A DNA stretch of 64,000 nt from Mesodorylaimus sp. YZB2_4. Lineage: Eukaryota; Nematoda; Enoplea; Dorylaimida; Dorylaimidae. Shown piece by piece: positions 55,701 to 64,000 of the stretch. The DNA lies in NCBI GenBank assembly GCA_030248295.1, contig JASANH010000770.1, positions 930,001 through 994,000 of the forward strand. Direction: 5' to 3'. Each line of letters opens with the position of its first letter. Within the stretch, counting starts at the first letter, position 1. Both the position numbers and the translations under genes were made by a program. The notes below the pieces were generated by a model. The model searched no databases and was not told the DNA's origin. It saw nothing but the letters and a program-made list of their open reading frames with translations.

Positions 55701-56035
55701 TTTTTCACCACTTCCATAGGATACATATTTTCCCCAATAAAAAGCGTATTATTTATACCAGCGATTCGATAAGTTTTCTGTCGAGTTCCAAAATTGGGCG
55801 ATGTAAAAAAACGTCTTTGAAAAATATCCACTTTATAATATCGATTGTCATTGGACGTTGGAAATATAGCACCAACGATAACTGGCCTCTTCGAATCTTC
55901 CATCATTGCGGCTGATGGTCGCCTCATCGATGGCATATTGGCAGATTTATCCGGCTCGAATGGAGGAGGATCATCCGCGCCACAAATCCAAATCGCAACC
56001 AGACACAAATAACAATTTTTCAACTTTATAAGCAT
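49717..56035 (-). CDS. NMDA-type ionotropic glutamate receptor subunit, GluN2-like, 14 exons
   Basis: Exons, in coding order, are 56035-55673, 55568-55425, 55364-55180, 54604-54280, 53969-53482, 53392-53266, 53213-53030, 52892-52546, 52319-52150, 52071-51890, 50550-50312, 50207-50116, 50055-49975 and 49909-49717. All phases fit, giving 1,039 aa. A signal peptide ([12 protein letters not shown]) is followed by an amino-terminal domain ([20 protein letters not shown]), S1 with [10 protein letters not shown] and DIDFSVPF, M1 ([20 protein letters not shown]), the pore loop, M3 (VYTANLAAF), S2 with [21 protein letters not shown]4 ([19 protein letters not shown]) and a tail of about 150 aa with a coiled-coil exon ending ESVI. 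The S2-M4 region matches GluN2 better than GluN1 or GluN3. The tail is much shorter than in vertebrate GluN2. It is predicted to be a postsynaptic membrane channel subunit that needs GluN1 partners. Confidence 0.93.
50832..51695. mobile_element. Non-autonomous hAT-like transposon with BED-finger remnant
   Basis: Inverted termini CCAGGGTCGACCGTACC and GGTACGGTCGACCCTGG enclose 864 bp, with an exact 8-bp duplication TATGTGGC (50824-50831 and 51696-51703). A plus-strand frame at 51191-51346 begins like a BED zinc finger (KVYDYYY...[10 protein letters not shown]) and then stops. Subterminal DNA is packed with GGTACG units. It lies in the intron between exons 10 and 11 of the NMDA receptor gene, opposite in strand. 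Confidence 0.88.
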
Positions 56036-59000
56036 TTTTAAAACTCAAAATATTTAAAGCGATGTCTTCTTTTCCCAGCTCTGTAGCTGTTAAATATTAG
56101 CAACACATTGCACCAAAACTGAGACTCGTCCAACAGAAATGATTGCCTAAAAACGGCAAGCAGCTCGCGAGGGCGGGCTCCCATCGGCTGATGATGAGGG
56201 CGAGAAAATTAGGTTTTCGTAATAAAGAATTTCAATTACACTCAAACGCCCAGGGAGTGACTTCTATGAGCTGTGTGGATACTTGAAGGTTTTTCTGACT
56301 GGAAACTAGCGGAAACCACTCGGGTCACAAAATGGAGTCTGAGTGTTTTGTGACTGCAAAGGCACAAGGTATTTTCGAAATTGAAACAAAAAGTAATTTT
56401 GAGCGCATGAAGTCATTTCAGTTAGTGTGTGTGGAAGGGCTCAATCCCTGCTGGGGTGTGAACACGAGGATGACCACAGGAGGTGGATCTACGCGGCTAC
56501 TGTAGTTCTGTTGGCAGCTCAGAGCACTAGTTGCCAGCTAAGCACTATAGTGCTTTTCAGGTGAGGTATTACTGCCCTCAGACTGGTGCCTTCATGGACC
56601 AACTGAATTGAATGGTTATAAATCGGTCTGAGGTGCCTGAACAAGAACCTGAACCCTTTGACGTATGTATCACCCCTGGGAAGTGAGTAGGCTTATCCCT
56701 CTCTCGCGACTGGTTGCGACTGTGTGAGAAAATTATGTGGTTAGTTCTCAAGGTCCAACTTTACTAAACCCGCGCCTCATTTAGCACTGCTTACCCAAGG
56801 GACGATGAGTGTAGTGTTCGAAAGACCAGGGGTTTTCACCTCTGAGTGACGGCTTTATCGGATCGGATCCAATCCGTTCGGACCCGATCCGATCTGAAAA
56901 ATCACCATCCGAAAATTCGGATCAGATCATCCGGTCTGAACTATTCGATCCGACATTCTAAGCCGATGGTGTTTGCAATGACCGCTGGCAAGCAACTAAC
57001 TGTTGCGCAGTTTTTCTGCAACCACTCTACATAGTGTAATGAATGAGATATCAGTATCTGCATTGATGCTTTCTTTCTTCTGCTCTTAATTAGGGTTACA
57101 AGTTAACTTCTCATTATTATTATTAGAGACCAAATAAAACAATTGAAAATCCGTTCCTGGGTGCAAATGAAAGCTTTCTGCAAAATATCAGGGGCCTCTG
57201 GCCAACTGATCAGCAGTGGCCCTAAAGTCCTGAGAATTTTTAAATTCTTGTATGGTAAGGAGCCCGAGCGTTGAGAAAAACATTCAGGCTTTTTCCAAAC
57301 CCCGCTTTTTGGTTTTTATGCTTTACGCTTCCAACACTCAGGTTTTGGGCAAAAAAACCCAGACTGTTATTTAAAAAATGACATTATGCATTGATGCAGA
57401 ACGTTTATATGGGCGTAAGCATGCTAGGTACACTCTAATCCATCGCTTCATATCTTGCCAGAGGGAGCAGAAGATTTCGGCTCATTGTCGGTCATCGTTA
57501 AAGGAGACGACAGTTAATTGAATTTCCACGAGCTTCCTATTGCTTGCCCCTGATTGGGTCAGATTAGTAAGTGGATTGAATTGGATTGACGAACAATGTT
57601 TATCCTTTGCCATTTCCAAAGTAGGTCACAATATTGTTGACTTGATGGTTTAAAAATTAAGCCGGGCTATTTCATACTACGATCAGCACTTCACTCAGGT
57701 CTTGTCCAAATGCATCAATGAAGAAGTTGTGGTATCACCGAGTGTTACTTCATTGCAAGCCTGCACCAACGAATGCGCGAGTTACATCTGGTGTCGTAGT
57801 TTTAATTGGTACGAATCAATTGGTAAAAGCCACACAGTGTTCTTCACTCTGACCTGAATTCGAAACCACTCTTATCTGTAGCTGTGATCACGAACTAATG
57901 CTATCTTTGAAATCAGATATGCACTAACGTCAACTCGCGAAGATGAGGCTAGGCGTGCACTACAGTGCGATGGAACTAGTAACGTTATACCTACTGGCTT
58001 TTAAAAAAACAGGCTTCCGAAACATTGTTGCAAATTTGTGCTAATTGATGCTATTTTTCGTTTGGTAATTTTTTTTGATGAGTAAAATGTAGTTTAAAAA
58101 AAATTGAACCATGCAAAAAACAATTGGCAGAAGTGTCCAAAACACAACACATACTGTATCCGTAGAGAAGGGCCAGAGATGCTCATGTTGTATGGATGGG
58201 GGCCTCAAATACCTGCATGCAGTGGAACCGTAGTGTTAGGAGATGCAACAGGCGCATCAGTGCATTATATTTGCACAATACATATTGTGTGCACCAGATG
58301 CACAGACTATTTGTTATCCTCCCCGTCAGGGCTGGAGCTCGACTGTACAATCATACCGCCGGTTTTGGAGAGAAGGGAGGTTCGCAGTGGCTAGAAAGCA
58401 ACGAGCGGCAGGTCGTCTTCGGTGAAGCATGGCGAACCTGCACACAGGGTACGCAAAATTGAAAACTCTGTTAGTGCACCCAGCATGCAGCAACATTTGA
58501 GTTCTATTACCAACAGATCCCATCCGCACAAATCCATTTTATCTGCCCATCTGGTTACTTTCACCAGCATCCACTTTTTTGCACCTATATTCATCTTCCG
58601 CAATTCAGTCCCGCTGTGATTCTTAAAAATGACAAGCTGTGGCTCTGTTTTAAAAATTACAACAAAGTGTTTAAAAATACGCAAAAACTTAAATTCCCAG
58701 CAGGGTTACTGACTTGCGTAGAAAAGACGCACAAGTGAATACTTTTTGAGCAGCTGATCCCTAGTCAGCTTCTAAGGCTTCAGAAGCCAGGAGTAGAGGG
58801 TACAAAGAATCTTAGGAATCTTGTCGCACAAATCTTGTGGGCCTAACTTAGCAGCCTAGCCCTAAGCCTGTCCTATATGCTTGAAACAAAGAAGATTTAG
58901 GTTTAATGCGAAGGCCCAGGCTACAGAAAACCATGAAGTACTAATCAGCAGCATCTGCAAGTTGCTCTTTTCTTTCGACTCGATCCTGCTCACCCTGAGG

Positions 59001-60673
59001 AGGTCTATTCAAGAAACTCGCTTGCGAAGTAACGGTTTGACGTCTTTTCTTGGAGTCCTCCGTTCTACCTGCACGCTCGCTCGCTTCAGGGTACTGGCTT
59101 GACGACAGCCTGAACGCGTCGTCAGCTGCTCCACCTTTCCCCACGTGCGCGTGAGAAGCGGGCGCTTGAATGAAGATCGATCAAAATAAGTTCTTTGAAG
59201 CAACGGCTTGGAAAAGCGAGAGAACACGCGCGGAATGAAGCGTGCTAGCAACAAGAGAGGAGAAGCAGGTAGCGTTGGCGACGCGTATCAATCTATTCTG
59301 TTATCCGAGATGGAATTCGGATTTTAATCTTCTTTGCGTGTTTGCGCACTCCTAGAGGGCCTACATTTTTAGTTGTCCTCACTAACTTAAAAGCAACGCG
59401 TTGCCTCACGACCTATGGAATATTGATTATTCGATGGAAACTTGATGCGCAATCACCTGTTTCATTCGACTTGACGCTCTAATCCATTTTTGACTCACCA
59501 CTGTTTGCCCAGGTAAAATATCGGTTACAAAGACTGGTCGATTCGCCCTGCTAGATAGTTTGTTACTAGTTTTCAAAAGTGTCATTTGTATTGAAGCGAA
59601 TGTTTTATAAAAGTAATATGAGCTGTTTTATAATCCAGTTTCCAAGCCTTTGCTCTTTCACTTGCTCCCTGTCAATAGTTTTTCTGCACTTTAGCCTTGT
59701 GTTTTCGCTCGCTCAAAGCATTACAGAGCAGTCGAGTGAGTTGTGGGAAAATAATAGTCGCTCCTGTCGTGTTCAACTCTTTCGATGCATCAGTGAACAC
59801 CCAAGGCCGGGCCCCAGGACAGGAATACCATAACGTGTGTATCTCGCCTTTCCTGTTCTGTTATTCCACTATTACACTTTCTGGACGACCCGGTTTCCGA
59901 CTCATCAACAGCCCGTACAGGTTGGCTAAACATACCATACCTAGAAGTGCATTGTGCAAGACCGAACTTGACATTGGCCAGTGCACAGGCGTGTGAACAA
60001 AAATAAACTTTATTCGACGGGTGCTACTGGCCGTCTGTATATGCGAAATTTTTATAAAGGCTAGAAAAAGCGTGAGAATCTGCGAAGTGTAACCATTTTG
60101 ATTAATTAACGCGTGAGTCGAGGTAAGACTAGAAAAAAGGGCGAAGAATTCAATTTTTCTAATGGAAATCCTTAGATGCGTTAGCAAAGCAGGATTTGCC
60201 TGTGTGTGTGGCCACCGTAGGTTTCATGATTACGCGTATATTGGATAGTGGTTTTTACAGATTGTAAAGCTTTTCTGTAAAAAGATTGCACCAATAGAGT
60301 ATTTCAAACATATTTTATTTATTTAGTGAATTTTCCATGTTACCTACTTCGTAATTTGAATTCCCGCCAAAATCGTGCATTTGATTCCTAGGGAGCTTTG
60401 CATTTTTTTCTAGAACCTTCGGAAGCTTAATGTCACAAAGAGAACATTGGATTAGCGTCTTAGGCTGTCATTTCCAGTCTTTTATGAGTTCTAGGCTCAT
60501 TGGGGAGGAGCTGAATGGGTAATCCTTCACGCGACAGGTGCAAGAAGAAGCAGCCTTGAGCCAGTCAGAGTCCCCTGAGCAGGCAGTGTCCGTTCGTGTG
60601 AGCTGTAAATTCTAGGAATGGCATAGTTTTTCTTCTTTTTCAGCTTACCTCGCTCGAGCTTACAATTAACAGA
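56036..60673. other. Intergenic region
   Basis: No gene is supported over 4.6 kb. Frames such as 58104-58394 and 59009-59254 have no domain. A GATCCGAT-rich stretch is listed separately. A pyrimidine tract with AG (TTTTTCAG near 60640) precedes the next gene and may end a 5' UTR intron. Confidence 0.4.
56850..56965. repeat. GATCCGA-rich low-complexity segment
   Basis: Dense variants of GGATCGGATCC and CCGATCCGATC resemble the subterminal arrays of the hAT-like elements. The upstream CCAGGGGTTTTCACC (about 56828) could be a terminus, but no second end or duplication was found. Confidence 0.45.
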
Positions 60674-61672
60674 ATGCCATACAGGCGGCTACTACTTCTT
60701 AGTCTAATCACGGTGATACCTTTGTGCCATGGTCAAAGACAGGATGAATGCCCTCGAAATTTGACTTGGCAACGTATTTCCTACGTGGACAATTCTCAAT
60801 CGATCAACATCGAGGTGTGCTGCAATGTGAGCACGGTCACCATCGCGCAAGTACTGCGCGATTGGCGTCTCAATGAACCACCCATAATCGATCGACAGCC
60901 AATCAATGAACTGGTGTCACCCAGTTTCGATATGCAAATATCGATCTGTGACGATGGTACAGTAGCGCAAGGAAATGTCTTGCGGGGTGATTGTCGAACG
61001 GAAATTGGTAAAACGTTGCAGTTGGGATATGAGCATATCGAAAGATTTGATCAATGGTACATCACATGTTTTACTGTGACCAATACTCGGATCGGATGTC
61101 CGAATACTTTCTGCTCATTGGATCGATACTGCACGAATACTGCACGCTGCGATAAGGTATGGATGAGCAGAGAAATTGTCAACACGACTCTCACTAACAT
61201 GACCATACTGATCAAAGTGGGCAATATTCTGGAAGGGACTGATTTATATGTGGAAGTGGACGAATTATCGCCCTCTGCATACCTCAGCACTTTATCATCC
61301 TATTATAATCACCATCGACAATCACAAGTTCGTCAAAGCGCCGACTCAGGATTACAACCACAAGAAGAAAAGCCAACAAAAAAGTTTTATCGCACTACAG
61401 CCACAGCACCGATTGGTCAAAATTTAATTTATGATGTGCAAAATTTGAATCCAGATAAATATTATGTTGTGCGAACGTGTGCGAAATTGCGCGCACCATC
61501 CTCATTTTTGAAAAAATATAGAGATTTCCCGATACCAGTTGAGAGCACGTATTGTTTGGAGGACGCTACTTATGCACCCTCCCGGTACAGGTATTTGAAT
61601 GGAAGTGTGAAGTGCACATTTCCAGCGGCTTTTCTACATTTACTTTTGTGCGTGTTGATGTATATTTGGTGA
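60674..61672 (+). CDS. Secreted, probably GPI-anchored cysteine-containing protein
   Basis: This single-exon frame has 332 codons from an ATG. The N-terminal signal peptide (LLLLSLITVIPLCHG) is followed by an ectodomain with about 15 cysteines and at least five N-glycosylation sequons (NLT, NVS, NTT, NMT, NGS). Residues about 245-300 (LIYDVQNLNPDKYYVVRTCA) resemble the last strands of a fibronectin type III or similar beta-sandwich domain. The C-terminus is hydrophobic (AFLHLLLCVLMYIW) with no cytoplasmic tail, as in GPI-anchored proteins. I do not recognise the family. Confidence 0.7.
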   Translation: MPYRRLLLLSLITVIPLCHGQRQDECPRNLTWQRISYVDNSQSINIEVCCNVSTVTIAQVLRDWRLNEPPIIDRQPINELVSPSFDMQISICDDGTVAQGNVLRGDCRTEIGKTLQLGYEHIERFDQWYITCFTVTNTRIGCPNTFCSLDRYCTNTARCDKVWMSREIVNTTLTNMTILIKVGNILEGTDLYVEVDELSPSAYLSTLSSYYNHHRQSQVRQSADSGLQPQEEKPTKKFYRTTATAPIGQNLIYDVQNLNPDKYYVVRTCAKLRAPSSFLKKYRDFPIPVESTYCLEDATYAPSRYRYLNGSVKCTFPAAFLHLLLCVLMYIW

Positions 61673-64000
61673 GGGTACGCGTGAGGGATTTGCATTATGG
61701 AGTGCAATGCACTTATAAAGTCGTTAAATTCGAATCTTTCGAGACTGTCTATTATTGTCCAAAATATTTTGGATACAAATCAAGCCTGCACATCATTGAG
61801 GGCTCGAAACACAATCAGGAAATCCCTGGTCAAAGCAGAATGTTATCACTTTGAAGATGATTGCTGGAGAGTGATTTTATGTGTTGGTACCGCGTGTCTA
61901 CATGTAAAGCTGCGCTATGTATGTTGCAGCAGTCACGATAGCCATGAAGGGAAGAACATGTCTACAGTACATTTGGGCATGGATAGTAGGAGCAGTTGGG
62001 GTGTCCCAACAGTCCGATGGACTCGAATCAGGAAACCTTGCTCAGAGAGATTACAGCCAGAAATAAGTTTGCATTTGCTTTGTGAAAATTGGCGGCCCCG
62101 GTGTCTTCTACTAATGTATGGCACTTGTCGAAACTAAGTGCTAGGTTACCACTCACCACCAGATTGGATTGAACAATCCAATTATACCAAACCCATAATT
62201 TTCAACATGCTTTAGATTTTTGCGCGGTTATTTCTGCGCAGTTTCCTAAAAATTGCATAACACAGTAGAAAAATTGTAACACACATAATGTAGGCTGGCA
62301 GATGTAGGCTAAGTAATGTATATTGCTCTGTGTCCATGTAGTTACTGTCATTCACCTAGCCACTCCGTAATGGTAAGGCATAATTTTTAGGCAAGAGTCT
62401 AAAAATGTGATTTCCCTCCATTTACCTTTGGGAATTATGATAAGTTCCATGGTCATACGGGATACTGAACCAGTGTATCTACGCATCTCTTGTCCGTACC
62501 ATTTCAATCACGACTCCATCATCTTATCGTTCATGGGTGCGATCCCCAGTGCAATTATAACCCTCTGCCGGCAGGCATCCGCTGTCACACAGCCGCTGGT
62601 CTGGGCGCCACTTTCGACATATTCCGTTTTCTTGCTATCCCTCTAGGCCATCCGTTCACTTCTGTACTCGTAACAGTCCTTGAATGCGCAACTCGAGGCC
62701 CGGGATGACATCGAAGAGCAGGGTCCATGGAGGCTTAATTGTATGCTACATCAGCTGTGGCAGCATCCCTACGTACAAGCAGCAGGCTTCTGTAGCTCAT
62801 GGGGAAGGTACTCAGGCTACGAACTTTTTGAACTCCCTCCATACTGCAGTATGAAGAGAAGCAGTGAAAGCGCTTAGCCTTATTAGATACCCACTTTGAT
62901 ACTGAATGCATCAGATACACGCTGCACGTCGAACTATGTAAAGTATTCGCGCCTTTGTGTGTAACAAACGGGATAGCCCAACATTAGAGAAGATACCGCG
63001 GGGAGCGGATGGTCTCAAAAACCCTTCAGGCAGGCCACCGAGTCGTAGGTGTCAACCCGACGGGTTTCAACCTCACCTCAAGGAGTGTGTCGAGCGGCCA
63101 ACGAAGGCAACCAGATGCACTGCCTTCTCCACAGGCCAAACGCACGTACTGCATGTGAAACAGGTCTCAGGTAGACCGCGCGACCTGAGGGCGTACCATA
63201 TCAGGTCGTGCGGCACTCTGCAATGCTTTTTCCAAGTCCAAGAAGGCTAAGCACTGTCTTCCTTTCTGTACTGTTTTTCCGAATATACCGCAGAAATCGG
63301 ATATGAAAACAGCTGCTACCCGAAGAAAAAACGTGTCCTTCATTACATCAATGCACCATAAAAATTCTTCCTCGAAACCTAGAATTAAATTTCAGCAGAA
63401 GATAAAGCGTACAAGTAACAGGTCCAATGCAAAAGGACCGCCACCTCACCACACACACATGAGTTTCACGGCATGATTCCAGAAACCTTTTGTCACTGTG
63501 AGGGTATGACGAATGTGCAGTATTACGACATTATCATTGGCCAACAGACACATTAGTGCAGTATGCTGACTCAAAGATATATAGGCTGCGAGCCAGCTTA
63601 TCCAGTGGTATTCGATTGAAGTGAGCCTGTGACGAATGGGACACCACTGATAGCGAATCTGAGTATGTCACAATGTAGTCGCGTGGGCCCTCATTTATAT
63701 GTCAAAACAGTGGTTGGAACAGGTTTCACTTTCCTGCAGCCTTTCAGATACAACGCTATCTTTTTGACTTCTCCACGTACCTGAGTGCTCAGGCACAAAA
63801 CTGGGTAAAATTTCAGCCTGACTGCAAGCATCAAGACAGTATCGGCAATGGCTGTCACGAAACGATCCACGCAGAGCAGCCACTTGAGCGCAAAACAGCT
63901 GAATATATAATATAATATGACGACACTGGCTGAGGCGAATTTCAAAATTGATTGAGAAACGGTCAGAAACAACAACTTTTTCTCATGGCCCCTCCTCTTC
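61673..64000. other. Intergenic region to the right edge
   Basis: No gene is supported. Frames at 61697-62137 and 62957-63250 show no motif or splice structure. Confidence 0.4.

Noticed and set aside
1-64000. Horizontal transfer or bacterial contamination
   Set aside because: Introns, poly(A) signals, SINEs, LINEs and LTR elements occur throughout, and all recognised host genes are metazoan in type.

Overview
The window is nuclear DNA of an invertebrate animal. Genes have many introns with GT-AG borders, often only 50-110 bp long, and the rest is repeat-rich intergenic DNA. A MADF plus BESS regulator suggests an ecdysozoan (arthropod or relative, possibly a tardigrade), but I cannot name the species. 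No prokaryotic organisation was seen.

Host genes, left to right: a PALS1/Stardust polarity scaffold (+, 1177-7087); a MADF-BESS DNA-binding protein (+, 7622-10720); a 7TM receptor (-, 23402-24478); a small basic protein gene behind a TATA box (+, 26793-27041, weak); a small secreted ten-cysteine peptide (-, 36039-36224); MOCS3/UBA4 (+, 37791-43280); PEX11 (+, 44261-45223); a GluN2-like NMDA receptor subunit reconstructed over 14 exons (-, 49717-56035); and a probable GPI-anchored secreted protein (+, 60674-61672). For the spliced genes the exon phases were checked across every junction and the totals divide by three.

Mobile DNA is extensive and nested. A 6.7 kb Ty3/Gypsy element (14741-21436, -) sits inside the reverse transcriptase of a non-LTR element. 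Its integrase carries a C-terminal PWWP-type chromatin-reader domain, it has an extra SR-rich ORF after pol, and no protease is visible. I regard the PWWP integrase as the most interesting item. A second LTR element (45503-47451, -) keeps only an envelope-like ORF and lies inside a palindromic repeat. Two hAT-like elements with 8-bp target duplications lie in introns (40911-41879 in MOCS3, 50832-51695 in the NMDA receptor). The first landed in one arm of a foldback element (39656-41954). tRNA-derived SINEs, one sharing its 3' tail with the LINE, several hairpin MITEs and a 44-bp palindrome with an 8-bp duplication complete the picture.

The host genes do not form a functional cluster; they are independent housekeeping, polarity and neuronal genes separated by transposon-rich DNA.
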